A stretch of DNA of 64,000 nt from Patescibacteria group bacterium (GTDB lineage: Bacteria; Patescibacteriota; Patescibacteriia; 2-12-FULL-60-25), in assembly GCA_031082005.1 (NCBI GenBank), contig JAVHLR010000001.1:1121251-1185250 (forward strand), read 5' to 3'. The notes under the pieces are model-generated. The model was not told the DNA's origin, did not search any database, and saw only the letters and a program-made list of their open reading frames with translations. The translations under genes were made by a program, and so were the position numbers. Numbering within the stretch: the stretch's first letter is position 1; each line of letters begins with the position of its first letter. Below, piece by piece: positions 35,847 through 45,365 of this stretch.

Positions 35847-35883
35847 AAAAGCAAAAAGAGGCTCAACACCTCTTTTTGCTTTT
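35847..35883 (-). terminator. Intrinsic terminator of rpoC
   Basis: AAAAGCAAAAAGAGG and CCTCTTTTTGCTTTT form a perfect 15-bp stem with a 7-base loop, T-rich on the leftward side, directly after the rpoC stop. Confidence 0.93.
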
Positions 35884-35899
35884 CTACAGATTGTTTCTT

Positions 35900-38800
35900 T
35901 TATGCCACAGCTTCTTCAGCAGCGGTATCACCTTCAGGCTCACGCCCTTCGATAAGTTCCCCATCTTCGCCGTACGCTTGGAAACCGGTACCTGCCGGAA
36001 TCAAACGGCCGATGATGACATTCTCCTTCAAGCCTTCCAAGTGGTCGATCTTTCCGGTCACGGCCGCGTTGATCAAAACGCGTGCCGTCTCCTGGAAAGA
36101 GGCCGCTGAAAGGAAAGACTCGGTGGAAAGGGAAACCTTGGTCACACCCAGGAACAAATCCTCGAGTTCGGCTAGCTTAGTGCCGTTGACTTCGGCTGAT
36201 TTGTTCTCTGCTTCGGCGCGCGTGCGTTCCACGACCTCGCCCGGCAAAAGGTCCGTATCACCGGAATCGCGAACATAAACACGCGAGAACATCTGACGGA
36301 TCATGACCTCGATGTGTTTGGCGTTGATCTTCTGGCCCTGCGAGGCATAGATCGCAAGCACCTCGCGCAGCATGTAAAGCATGACTGCATCACGGCCCTT
36401 GAGGCGGAAGAGTTGGAGCAAGTCCATATGCCCTTCCGTCAGCTGATCTCCTGCCGTCACTTCCTGGCCATCCTTCACCAACACCTGATATCCCATCGGT
36501 ACCTGGTATTCGATCACCGCAGGGCTTTCGTAGATTACGATTACGCGATCTTCGGTCACTTTTGCCGTACCGTCATTCTCCGCCAATACTTCCTTGCTGT
36601 TCTTGCCCGTCGTCACGATGACATCTCCCGCCTTTATCTTGGCGCCGTCCTTAGCTTTAGCTTTGTCGTTCGCGCCCAAGACATGCACCTCTTCCTGCAC
36701 GGCGGTGTGCTCGATACTGATGACTTTGCCTCCAGCAGCCACGTCCACCACCTTCTCGCCGCTAGGCGTCTCGATGATACGACGTTCGCCCTGCGACACC
36801 TTGGCCTTGCCGGCGACTTCCGCGATGACCGCACGATACTTCGGCGGACGCGCTTCGAACAGTTCCTCAACACGCGGCAGACCTTGCGTGATGTCAGCAC
36901 CTGCGACGCCTCCCATGTGGAAGGTACGCATGGTCAGCTGCGTGCCAGGTTCACCGATCGACTGCGCGGCGATGATGCCTACCGCCGTTCCCTTCTGGAC
37001 CATACGGCTATATGCCAGGTCAAAGCCATAGCACTGCTGGCACAGACCGCGACGCATCTTACAGGTCAGCACCGAACGTACGTGCGCCTCCTGCAACGGC
37101 TCCTTGAACAGCTTGATCTTCTTGATGTCGTCTTCGGTCGCCACGGCGCCCTTCTTGACCACGACCTTCTTGGTCTCCGGATCCTTGATGTCCTTCATGA
37201 CGATGCGACCCAACAAGCGAGTCAGCAACGGTTCACCGATCTGCTCGCACTCCTGGTGTGTGATGATCACGCCATCCGTGTCGCCGCAATCGTCATCGGT
37301 GATGACCACATCCTGCGCCACATCCACCAGACGGCGTGTCAGGTAACCGGCGTTAGCCGTCTTCAAAGCCGTATCAGTCAGACCTTTACGCGTACCGTGT
37401 GAAGAGATGAAATATTCCAGCACACCCAAGCCCTCGCGGAAGGATGACTTGATCGGCAGCTCGATGATCTCGCCGCGCGGGTTAGCCACCGGGCCTTTCA
37501 TGCCGATGACCTGTGACAGCTGTCCGACGGAACCGCGGGCTCCGGATTGGATCATGGCTGCGACCGAGCTTTGTGCCACCAAAGATTCGCTGCACATCTT
37601 CTGGATTCGGTCACGCACGTCCGTCCAGACTTTGACGATCAACGCGTAGCGTTCCTTCTTGGTCAACAGACCTTCCTTGTACTGCTCTTCGATCTGCGCG
37701 ACCTTCTCGTCACCTTCGTCGATCAACGCCTGCTTGCCTTTGACTTCAGGCAACTCGCCGATTCCGTAGGAGAAACCGGATTTGCTTACATAGTAGAAAC
37801 CCATGTCCTTGACCTTATCGAGGAAGACGGCGGCCGGTTCGAAACCCTGCCGTTCCATGATGACACGGGTGATCTCCGCCAACTGCTTGACCCCCATAGC
37901 CTCATTACGGTAACCGATTTCCGTGGGGAACAGCCTGTTCACGATGATGCGTCCCACGTTAGTCTCGAAAATCGGACCACCCAGCGTCAGACGCGTCTTT
38001 ATCTTTTCGCGGATATTCAGCTTACCCAACTTATATACATACACCGCCTCTTCCGGTGAGGAAAAAGCCCTGACCTTCTCGTTCTTGGGTTCGACTAAGG
38101 TCGTCATGTAGAAAATACCCCAAGCGATGTCTTTATCCGGTTTCATAACCGGCTGTCCGGTGGCAGGTTTAAGCAAGTTGCGCGTCGAAAGCATCAGGTT
38201 GCGCGCTTCTTCCCTGGCCTCTTCGGTCAGCGGTACGTGCACGGCCATTTGGTCGCCGTCGAAGTCGGCGTTGAACGCCGGACACACCATCGGATGGATC
38301 TGGATCGCCTTGCCTTCGATGAGCTTCGGATAGAAACCCTGGATGCCCAAACGGTGCAAAGTCGGAGCACGGTTCAAGAGCACCACCGAATTGGTCGCGA
38401 TGTTCTCCAAGATGTCCCACACCTCCGGATTATCAGCCTCGATGAAACGGTTAGCCGAACGGATATTATGCACGATCTCGCGCTTGATGAGTTCCGCGAT
38501 GATGAACGGTTTGAAGAGTTCCAAAGCCATGATCTTCGGCAGACCGCACTGATCCAAACGGAGGTTCGGACCGATGACGATGACCGAACGCCCGGAATAG
38601 TCCACGCGTTTGCCCAGCAAGTTCTGACGGAAACGTCCTTGTTTACCCTTCAGGCCGTCAGCCAAAGATTTCAGCTGGCGTTTCTTACCTGTCGCGGCCA
38701 AGACCGTCTTGGAGTGACGTGCGCTGTTGTCTATCAATGAATCGACCGCTTCCTGCAACATGCGTTTTTCGTTGCGCGTGATGACCTCCGGCGCGTTCAG

Positions 38801-39865
38801 CTCCAACAGACGCTTGAGGCGGTTGTTGCGGTTGATCACGCGGCGATACAGGTCGTTCAGGTCGGAAGTCGCGAAACGTCCGCCGTCGAGCGCCACCATC
38901 GGACGCATGTCCGGCGGAGTTATCGGCACGACTTTCAAGATCGCCCAATGCGGTTCGATCTTCTGCAATTGGAATGACTTCAGAAGCTTCAGGCGGCGCA
39001 TGATGCGGTCGCGTTTGACTTCAGAGGCGCCTTCGATATCTTGCTGCAAAGCCTCGATCGTAGCGGCCACGTCGATCTTCGTCAGCAGTTCATTGACTGC
39101 CTCGGCACCGATCTTGGCTTCGAATACATGGCCGAACTTGAGCGACATCTCGTGATATTCGTTCTCGCTCAACACCTTCAAGGGCTTGAGGTCCTTGAGT
39201 TCTTTTTCGACACCGGAAAAATCGCCGTCCAACTCCTTGAGCTTCCGCTCCTTGTTGCCGTGCGCCTTATCCAGCTCATCCGTGACCTTGGCCGGTTCGA
39301 GCTTCTTGGCGTCAGCATTCTCGTTGATGCGCTTGACCTCGCGTTCGTATTCCGACTCGATGGATTTGCGTTTGCCCTTGTACTCCGTGCGGATCTGCTC
39401 GATGGTCTGCGTCTTCAGCTCCTCGTTCACGTCGGTCACGATGAACGCCGCGAAGTAGATGATTTTCTCCAGCGCCTGCACCGACATGTCCAGCACCGTA
39501 CCGATCTTGGACGGCACGCTGCGCAAGAACCAGATGTGCGAAACGGGAGCGGCCAATTCGATATGTCCCATGCGCTCGCGGCGCACCAAGGAATGCGTGA
39601 CTTCCACGCCGCACTTGTCGCAGATTATCCCTTTATAACGGATCTTCTTATATTTTCCGCAATAGCATTCCCAGTCCTTCGATGGTCCAAAAATCTCTTC
39701 GGCGAACAAGCCGGATTTTTCCGGTTTCTGGGTGCGGTAGTTGATGGTCTCGGGCTTGGATACTTCGCCATACGACCAACTGCGGATGGTTTCCGGCGAC
39801 GCCAGCTTGAGGCGGATCGCATCGAAGTCCGTGGTTTTGATGTTTTCTGATTGGAAGAAAGACAT
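35900..39865 (-). CDS. rpoC: DNA-directed RNA polymerase subunit beta'
   Basis: 1321 residues. The largest polymerase subunit holds the catalytic magnesium. The N-terminal zinc site CYCGKYKKIRYKGIICDKCGVE, the catalytic loop NADFDGDQMAVH, the second zinc site (CGDTDG with CKMRRGLCQQCYGFD) and the bridge helix/trigger loop AAQSIGEPGTQLTMRTFHMGG are all present. A Lys/Glu-rich coiled coil of about 90 residues (YKGKRKSIESEYEREVKRINEN) lies after the first zinc site. rpoB lies 12 bases upstream, so the two form the only genes of this operon. Confidence 0.98.
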   Translation of the reverse strand: MSFFQSENIKTTDFDAIRLKLASPETIRSWSYGEVSKPETINYRTQKPEKSGLFAEEIFGPSKDWECYCGKYKKIRYKGIICDKCGVEVTHSLVRRERMGHIELAAPVSHIWFLRSVPSKIGTVLDMSVQALEKIIYFAAFIVTDVNEELKTQTIEQIRTEYKGKRKSIESEYEREVKRINENADAKKLEPAKVTDELDKAHGNKERKLKELDGDFSGVEKELKDLKPLKVLSENEYHEMSLKFGHVFEAKIGAEAVNELLTKIDVAATIEALQQDIEGASEVKRDRIMRRLKLLKSFQLQKIEPHWAILKVVPITPPDMRPMVALDGGRFATSDLNDLYRRVINRNNRLKRLLELNAPEVITRNEKRMLQEAVDSLIDNSARHSKTVLAATGKKRQLKSLADGLKGKQGRFRQNLLGKRVDYSGRSVIVIGPNLRLDQCGLPKIMALELFKPFIIAELIKREIVHNIRSANRFIEADNPEVWDILENIATNSVVLLNRAPTLHRLGIQGFYPKLIEGKAIQIHPMVCPAFNADFDGDQMAVHVPLTEEAREEARNLMLSTRNLLKPATGQPVMKPDKDIAWGIFYMTTLVEPKNEKVRAFSSPEEAVYVYKLGKLNIREKIKTRLTLGGPIFETNVGRIIVNRLFPTEIGYRNEAMGVKQLAEITRVIMERQGFEPAAVFLDKVKDMGFYYVSKSGFSYGIGELPEVKGKQALIDEGDEKVAQIEEQYKEGLLTKKERYALIVKVWTDVRDRIQKMCSESLVAQSSVAAMIQSGARGSVGQLSQVIGMKGPVANPRGEIIELPIKSSFREGLGVLEYFISSHGTRKGLTDTALKTANAGYLTRRLVDVAQDVVITDDDCGDTDGVIITHQECEQIGEPLLTRLLGRIVMKDIKDPETKKVVVKKGAVATEDDIKKIKLFKEPLQEAHVRSVLTCKMRRGLCQQCYGFDLAYSRMVQKGTAVGIIAAQSIGEPGTQLTMRTFHMGGVAGADITQGLPRVEELFEARPPKYRAVIAEVAGKAKVSQGERRIIETPSGEKVVDVAAGGKVISIEHTAVQEEVHVLGANDKAKAKDGAKIKAGDVIVTTGKNSKEVLAENDGTAKVTEDRVIVIYESPAVIEYQVPMGYQVLVKDGQEVTAGDQLTEGHMDLLQLFRLKGRDAVMLYMLREVLAIYASQGQKINAKHIEVMIRQMFSRVYVRDSGDTDLLPGEVVERTRAEAENKSAEVNGTKLAELEDLFLGVTKVSLSTESFLSAASFQETARVLINAAVTGKIDHLEGLKENVIIGRLIPAGTGFQAYGEDGELIEGREPEGDTAAEEAVA

Positions 39866-39877
39866 ATATATTGGTCG

Positions 39878-42800
39878 TTATTCTTTCGCGAATGAACCCC
39901 AGTCCGCTTCAGCGGCTGACTGGCTTGGCTCCGGAGCCGGACGGAATTCGGATGCACGAGGCGTATTCTCCTCGAGCCTCTGTCCGCCCTTCATGAGTTC
40001 GACGTCGAGACACAGACCCTTCAGCTCACGTACCAAGACGTTGAACGATTCAGGTACGTTGACTTTACGGATCGGCTCTCCCTTGATGATCGCCTCGTAA
40101 GCTTTTGAGCGTCCCGGCACGTCGTCGGACTTGATGGTCAGCACCTCCTGCAGGGTATGTGCTGCGCCATAGGCCTCGAGGGCCCACACTTCCATTTCTC
40201 CGAAACGCTGTCCTCCGGACTGCGCCTTGCCGCCCAACGGTTGCTGGGTGATGAGCGAGTACGGTCCGATGGAGCGCTGGTGAATCTTATCTTCCACCAT
40301 GTGGTTCAGCTTAAGCATGTAGATGTAGCCCACGGTCGGATCGTTCTCATATCGTTCACCGGTACGTCCGTCATACAACGGAATCTTACCGTCCTCCGGG
40401 AAGCCGGCCTTCTTTAGTTCCTCACGCAATAGTTCTTCCGGTACTCCATCGAACACAGGGGTCGCAGCGCGATAACCTAATGCGTTTGCCGCCAATCCCA
40501 AATGCGTCTCGAGAATCTGTCCCAAGTTCATACGGGAAACGACACCAAGAGGAGAAAGGATGACGTCCACTGGGGTTCCATCAGCCAAGAACGGCATGTC
40601 AGCTACCGGCACCACCTTGGAGATGACACCCTTGTTGCCGTGACGGCCAGCCAGCTTGTCGCCGACCTGGACTTTACGCAGGTCAGCCACGGAAATTACG
40701 ATCTGCTTGATCACGCCAGGCTGCAATTTATCCCCTTCTTCGCGCGAGAAGACGGTCACGCCCACGACCTTGCCGTGTTCGCCGTGCTCCAGGTACAAAG
40801 ACGTGTCGCGCACATCGCGAGCTTTCTCGCCAAAGATGGCACGCAAGAGTTTTTCTTCCGCCGAAAGGTCAGTCTCGCCTTTTGGCGTGATTTTTCCGAC
40901 CAAGATATCACCGGATTTGACCTCGGCACCGACGCGAACTACGCCGTTCTCATCCAGGTTCTTCAGCTTCTCTTCCGAGACGTTCGGGATATCGGATGTC
41001 ACGACCTCGGCACCCAACTTGGTGTCGCGGACATCGATGGCATGATGCTCGATATGGATGGACGTGAAACGGTCATGATGCACCAATCTTTCCGACAAGA
41101 TGATGGCGTCCTCATAGTTATAACCGTCCCATGACAAGAACGTGCACAACAGGTTCTGGCCCAAAGCCATTTCGCCGCGATCGCAGGAAGGGCCATCCGC
41201 CAGCACTTCACCGGCATAGACCTTCTGCCCCTTATCGACGCGCGGACGCTGATTGATGCACGTTGAAGCGTTGGAGCGTTGGAACTTGGTCAATTCATAG
41301 CGGTGGACTTCACCGTCCTCCGCTTTCAATTCTATGTAGTTCGCGGAAACCGAAGTGATCTCGCCGTCATCCGGCGCCATGATCACATGTCCGGAGTCGA
41401 TGGCTGCACGGCGTTCCACGCCAGTACCCACGATCGGCGCATCCGGCTTGATGCAGGGCACAGCCTGACGTTGCATGTTCGTTCCCATCAAAGCGCGCTG
41501 ACCGTCATCGTGTTCGACGAACGGGATAAGCGAGGTCGCGATAGACAAAATCTGTTTGGACGACACGTCGACATAATCGATTTCGTGCGCGTCCACGATC
41601 ATAGGTTCGCCGTTCTTACGGGCAGAGATGCGCTCTTCGGAGAAACGGCCGTCGCGCCCGATCGGCGTAGTGGCCGGAGCGGATGTTCCGCGCTCTTCGG
41701 CGAATGCGTTCAGATATACGATCTCACCCGTGACACGCGGGACGATGGGCAATTTGTCGATCGGCAATTTCATCAGCTTCTTGGCCAGCTTCTCATCCAC
41801 CTCATCGCCGCCTTTGGCCACGGTGTCACCCGTCCCTTCACGGACGTCGACACGCAGAGTCTCACCTACAGCGTCCTTGCCGTCGTTCTTCGCCCAATTC
41901 TTCACCTTGCGGTAAGGCGTTTCGATGAAACCATAATCATTGATGCGACCGTAACACGCCAGATGGCCAACCAGACCGATGTTCGGACCTTCGGATGAGG
42001 CGATGGGACAGATACGTCCATAGTGCGTACGATGCACGTCGCGGACGTCGAAGCCTGCACGCTCACGCGACAGACCGCCAGGACCCATGGCCGACAGACG
42101 ACGGCGATGTTCCAGCTCGGAGAGTGGATTCGTCTGATCCATGAACTGCGAAAGCTGCGAACTCATGAAGAATTCGCGCACCGCACCGATGACCGGGCGC
42201 GCGTTGATGAGCTTAGCCGGGGAAATCAAAGTGATGTCCTGCGTGGACATGCGGTCTTTGACGATGCGCTCCATGCGGGCCAAACCGATACGGAAACGAC
42301 CCTTCACCAATTCACCGATGGCACGGACGCGACGATTACCCAAATGGTCCACATCGTCCGGTTCTTCCTGCATGTTGTTGAGGCGGATGATTTCCTTCAG
42401 GATCAAGACCAAATCTTCCTTGGTCAAGATACGGTTCTCTTCCTTGGCCACATCCTCAACCACAACCGGCAAACCGAAACGCTGATTGAATTTGTAACGG
42501 CCGACAGCGCCCAAATCGTAGCGCTCGAACTTGAAGAACATGGCGTGGATCAACGACTTCGCGTTATCAGCCGTCGCCATATCGCCCGGACGGATACGCT
42601 TATAGACCTCGATATGTCCCTCGTCTTCGTTGCTCGCAGCGTCCTTGCCGATCGTCGCCTCGATATAATGGTTGAGCGGATGGATGTCGGCATCTTTGAA
42701 CAACTCCAATATCTCTTCGTTGGTGCTGTAACCGAAAGCACGCAAAAGCGATGTAGCCGCCACTTTGCGTTTGCGATCGATCTTCACCCAAATGACGTTG

Positions 42801-43336
42801 TTCTGGTCAGTCTCGAATTCGAGCCAAGCACCACGATCCGGGATGACTTTGGCTCCATAGTAACGGCGGTTGCGGTAAAGCTCGGCGGTGAAGAACGCAC
42901 CAGCCGAACGCACCAACTGCGAAACCACGCAACGCTCGATGCCGTTGACGATGAAAGTACCGCGGTCAGTCATGACCGGGATGTCGCCCAGATATACTTC
43001 CTGCTCTTTCGATTCGCCCGAGCGCTTGTTCACGAGCCGCGTCTTGACGCGCAACGGAGCATCGAAGGTGATGTTCTTGGCGCGCGACGTCTTTTCGTCG
43101 AACTTCGGTTCGTCCAAAAAGTAATCCACGAACGAAAGTTCCAGGTCGCGACCGATAAAATCCTTGATCGGCGAGATCTCTTTGAGCAGATCGCGGATTC
43201 CTGTCTCTAAGAACCAACGATAGCTCTGCTTTTGGATCTCGATGAGATCCGGCAAGGCCATAGCGTCTCGTGACGCCGTAAAGTATCGACGTTCAAGCTC
43301 CTTGGGGGCTTGGCGCCGGAAGACTGAATTTGGCAT
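39878..43336 (-). CDS. rpoB: DNA-directed RNA polymerase subunit beta
   Basis: 1152 residues. The rifampicin pocket (SSQLSQFMDQTNPLSELEHRRRLSAMGPGGLSRERAGFDV) keeps the usual residues, but the normally invariant CPIETPEGPN reads CPIASSEGPN. The active-site loops DKLAGRHGNKGVIS and SRMNLGQILETHLG are intact. rplJ/rplL, normally upstream, are missing, and a 460-base leader with its own promoter is in their place. No Shine-Dalgarno sequence is visible. Confidence 0.98.
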   Translation of the reverse strand: MPNSVFRRQAPKELERRYFTASRDAMALPDLIEIQKQSYRWFLETGIRDLLKEISPIKDFIGRDLELSFVDYFLDEPKFDEKTSRAKNITFDAPLRVKTRLVNKRSGESKEQEVYLGDIPVMTDRGTFIVNGIERCVVSQLVRSAGAFFTAELYRNRRYYGAKVIPDRGAWLEFETDQNNVIWVKIDRKRKVAATSLLRAFGYSTNEEILELFKDADIHPLNHYIEATIGKDAASNEDEGHIEVYKRIRPGDMATADNAKSLIHAMFFKFERYDLGAVGRYKFNQRFGLPVVVEDVAKEENRILTKEDLVLILKEIIRLNNMQEEPDDVDHLGNRRVRAIGELVKGRFRIGLARMERIVKDRMSTQDITLISPAKLINARPVIGAVREFFMSSQLSQFMDQTNPLSELEHRRRLSAMGPGGLSRERAGFDVRDVHRTHYGRICPIASSEGPNIGLVGHLACYGRINDYGFIETPYRKVKNWAKNDGKDAVGETLRVDVREGTGDTVAKGGDEVDEKLAKKLMKLPIDKLPIVPRVTGEIVYLNAFAEERGTSAPATTPIGRDGRFSEERISARKNGEPMIVDAHEIDYVDVSSKQILSIATSLIPFVEHDDGQRALMGTNMQRQAVPCIKPDAPIVGTGVERRAAIDSGHVIMAPDDGEITSVSANYIELKAEDGEVHRYELTKFQRSNASTCINQRPRVDKGQKVYAGEVLADGPSCDRGEMALGQNLLCTFLSWDGYNYEDAIILSERLVHHDRFTSIHIEHHAIDVRDTKLGAEVVTSDIPNVSEEKLKNLDENGVVRVGAEVKSGDILVGKITPKGETDLSAEEKLLRAIFGEKARDVRDTSLYLEHGEHGKVVGVTVFSREEGDKLQPGVIKQIVISVADLRKVQVGDKLAGRHGNKGVISKVVPVADMPFLADGTPVDVILSPLGVVSRMNLGQILETHLGLAANALGYRAATPVFDGVPEELLREELKKAGFPEDGKIPLYDGRTGERYENDPTVGYIYMLKLNHMVEDKIHQRSIGPYSLITQQPLGGKAQSGGQRFGEMEVWALEAYGAAHTLQEVLTIKSDDVPGRSKAYEAIIKGEPIRKVNVPESFNVLVRELKGLCLDVELMKGGQRLEENTPRASEFRPAPEPSQSAAEADWGSFAKE

Positions 43337-43631
43337 GCAAATATTTTGCTACAGACGTATACAACCATCCCGTTCGGGCCGTGATCCGTTTGGGACCGTG
43401 CCGTCGGTGTGGATCAGGCGCCTACAAGATAAGCTGTACGCTGTTAGTTAATAATTTGGGGAAAAGTGCGATATCGACGCAGCCACAGACGCAAAAATTA
43501 CGGATGTCAAATCCGTTACATTCTTACGTTATTTTAGCGACGTAACCATTCAAGATTGAAGTGGGTTACGACCGGTCAGGTGAGAATTCTGCAGTTTTAC
43601 TCTCATCTGGCAAGCCGCATCTCGTGCGCGG

Positions 43632-43660
43632 ATTATGTCAAATAATCAAAGGTTAGTCAA
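43632..43660 (-). promoter_or_regulatory. Promoter of rpoB-rpoC
   Basis: TTGACT (43660-43655), 17 bases, CATAAT (43637-43632), reading leftward. The 5' leader to the rpoB ATG would be about 290 bases and may carry control elements, but I saw no clear terminator hairpin. Confidence 0.75.
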
Positions 43661-43787
43661 GAGGGAAATCGGCTAGCTTATTATTCAATGTACAATTTAA
43701 TGTCATAATTAACATAAAAATTTGATTCTAAACAATATTTATCTAAAATAAGCCAAATATTTGATTACCATTCTGTTGCCATACCTC

Positions 43788-43816
43788 TTGACAAAATCGT
43801 CAAAAGGTGTTATAGT
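43788..43816 (+). promoter_or_regulatory. Strong rightward promoter of the 43.8-kb RNA
   Basis: TTGACA, 17 bases, TATAGT, the best match to a housekeeping-sigma promoter in the window. It diverges from rpoB and points to the RNA at 43822. Confidence 0.85.
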
Positions 43817-43821
43817 GTTTC

Positions 43822-43968
43822 GTTAACTAATGGAACGCTCTGTCGGTTAACATGCAAATTTAAAAGCGAACCAGTCTCGAAAGGAGAGCGAGGCCAATCG
43901 CCAATCAGACCCAAGCTTAACGGCTTTTGTTTGATGCCCTTCGAGACGCCCATATGCGTCTATTTTTT
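43822..43968 (+). ncRNA. Candidate RNA with mutually exclusive hairpins (attenuator-like)
   Basis: The transcript would start with GTTAAC, repeated at 43846 (a 5' hairpin). GTCTCGAAAGG (43874-43884) can pair with CCCTTCGAGAC (43937-43947). That pairing overlaps the left arm of an intrinsic terminator AGACGC-CATAT-type GCGTCT (43944-43961) followed by TATTTTTTG. The two structures exclude each other, as in riboswitches and attenuators. No known riboswitch family was recognised. The nearest rightward gene is 700 bases away, so it may also be a free-standing short RNA. Confidence 0.6.
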
Positions 43969-43977
43969 GTCGCCCAT

Positions 43978-44135
43978 GACGACGCGGAGGAGAGAGATCT
44001 TACGGCAGTACCTCACGGTGTCTGCCGTAGAGGGTCAGAGAACCCAGACCAGCCGGTTGCGGCGCAAGCCGATTTACTGGCGACTCTGGCAGTAACTGAC
44101 TAAGGATGTGAAAGGCTTCTCGCCTCTTCACATCC
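43978..44135 (+). other. Hairpin-rich segment without a gene
   Basis: Starts with GACGACGCGGAGGAGAGAG. It then folds into TACGGCAG/CTGCCGTA, GGGT/ACCC, a UUGC/GCAA hairpin and a closing GGATGTGAA/TTCACATCC hairpin. No start codon stands at a useful distance behind the GGAGGAG string. It may be part of the upstream transcript or a second RNA. No tRNA fold or known RNA motif seen. Confidence 0.45.
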
Positions 44136-44182
44136 CCTTCGTGTCGTCCTGGGTGAAACTAGCACCCTAACAAATCAAATTT

Positions 44183-44246
44183 CGTCGTTCCGAGCGCAAT
44201 CGAGGAATCTTTACACAAAGATCTTTCGACAAGCTCAAGATGACAG
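44183..44246. repeat. Palindromic intergenic repeat, copy 1
   Basis: CGTCGTTCCGAGCGCAATCG at one end and CAAGCTCAAGATGACAG at the other form an imperfect palindrome of about 62 bases. Same family as 45003-45064. Confidence 0.85.
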
Positions 44247-44264
44247 ACAAAAAACACATTTTCT

Positions 44265-44569
44265 CCATACAGACGTGGAGGAGGAAAAACCCATCTTAAG
44301 TCCGAACCCGGATCCTGAGATGGTCGGAACAGATCAGATACCGCCGGCTTAGGCTGACGAACTCTGAACACACGTTCCGCGGATGTGTCGCCGACTTTAT
44401 GTCAACGACTATCCCCTCTACATCTGTCGGGAGAAATTCTGACAAAATTTTTGGCAGCGCCCTCTAGATAAGGGACTCAAACCGAGGGTGCCCTACCCAT
44501 GGGCCAAAACTCCCTAAACAGGAGAAACAGTGGGACCGCCCCAACCCACCGCTGCCGAGACTCCTCCTC
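44265..44569 (+). other. Non-coding stretch with GACGTGGAGGAG module
   Basis: No gene supported. Begins with CAGACGTGGAGGAGG, a string that recurs at 45131, then folds into CATCT/AGATG with inner TCCG/CGGA, and ACACA/TGTGT. Possible remnant or RNA leader. Confidence 0.4.
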
Positions 44570-44632
44570 GCTGGAACGATTCTGTTCCAGCGCTGGCTCA
44601 AGAACACGAAAATTTCGCTGATTTGAGCCAGC
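44570..44632 (+). other. Two adjacent perfect hairpins before a small gene
   Basis: GCTGGAAC-GATTCT-GTTCCAGC (44570-44591) is followed directly by GCTGGCTCAA (44592-44601) pairing with TTGAGCCAGC (44623-44632). Both stems are perfect. They lie 45 bases before the ATG at 44677, so they are likely leader structures of that gene. Confidence 0.7.
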
Positions 44633-44676
44633 CGTAGTCGATCCTGAACCGATTACCTTCGCAAGGAGAACGGAAG

Positions 44677-44910
44677 ATGACGTACGACTCGCAGACTGAA
44701 AACGTTCGCGTCACGCACTACGACCCCGACGCGCCCTGGCCGACCCGCAAGCCGCATGCAGTGACGAACGCGATGGTTGTCAATGCTGTCGAGACGCGCG
44801 GTTCCGAGATCCTTTCGTACCGACGTGACACGCGCCGCTCCCCTTCCTGCGGCATCCTCGCGTCGTCCAGCGTCTCGCATCGCTCGCACCGCCGCAGCAA
44901 GAGCCACTAG
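44677..44910 (+). CDS. Small basic protein of unknown function
   Basis: 77 residues. It is supported by AAGGAG eight bases before the ATG and a structured leader. The first half is polar (DSQTENVRVTHYDPDAPWPTRK). The second half is rich in Arg, Ser and His (SYRRDTRRSPSC, HRSHRRSKSH), so it is strongly basic and could bind nucleic acid or membranes. There is no signal peptide or membrane helix. No family recognised, and an ORF of this length could be chance, but the translation signals argue for a real gene. Confidence 0.6.
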   Translation: MTYDSQTENVRVTHYDPDAPWPTRKPHAVTNAMVVNAVETRGSEILSYRRDTRRSPSCGILASSSVSHRSHRRSKSH

Positions 44911-45002
44911 CACCTTCCCACCTAAAACCCCTTTGCCGAACCCCTAATTCGGCAATCCCCCCGAGTTTGTGACGCCAGTCGCAGATTCAGGCAGGAACGT
45001 TC

Positions 45003-45064
45003 GTCATTCCGAGCGCAGTCGAGGAATCTTTATATAAAGATCCTTCGACAAGCTCAGGATGACA
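45003..45064. repeat. Palindromic intergenic repeat, copy 2
   Basis: GTCATTCCGAGCGCAGTCGA ... CAAGCTCAGGATGAC, imperfect palindrome with TATA at the centre. The best preserved of the copies. Confidence 0.9.
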
Positions 45065-45300
45065 AAGGGAGTAATCCCTAGGCCGTGACTGTCATGTAGC
45101 CTTCGCTCAGGACGACAAAAATCATTCTCACGATAGACGTGGAGGAGAGAACACGGAGAGGAAAATTATGTGAACCGGCTCTTCGAGTTTAACTCGATGA
45201 CGCTGGTTCTCCATGAAAGTACTGATCCATCGGACAAGACGCGCTTCGGCGTAGTCGAGTCCCCTCTGCGTCCATCAGGAGAATATCGAGCGATTATTCT

Positions 45301-45365
45301 GTCATTTCGAGCAAAGTCGAGAAATCTTCCAGCTGGAAGATCCCTCCACGTTGGTCGAGATGACA
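45301..45365. repeat. Palindromic intergenic repeat, copy 3
   Basis: GTCATTTCGAGCAAAGTCGA ... TTGGTCGAGATGAC with centre CCAGCTGG. Same family but diverged in the middle. Confidence 0.85.

Noticed and set aside
35900-43336. Long opposite-strand ORFs inside rpoB/rpoC (up to 395 codons)
   Set aside because: Mirror frames caused by GC-rich codon use in genuine genes; no RBS and low-complexity peptides.
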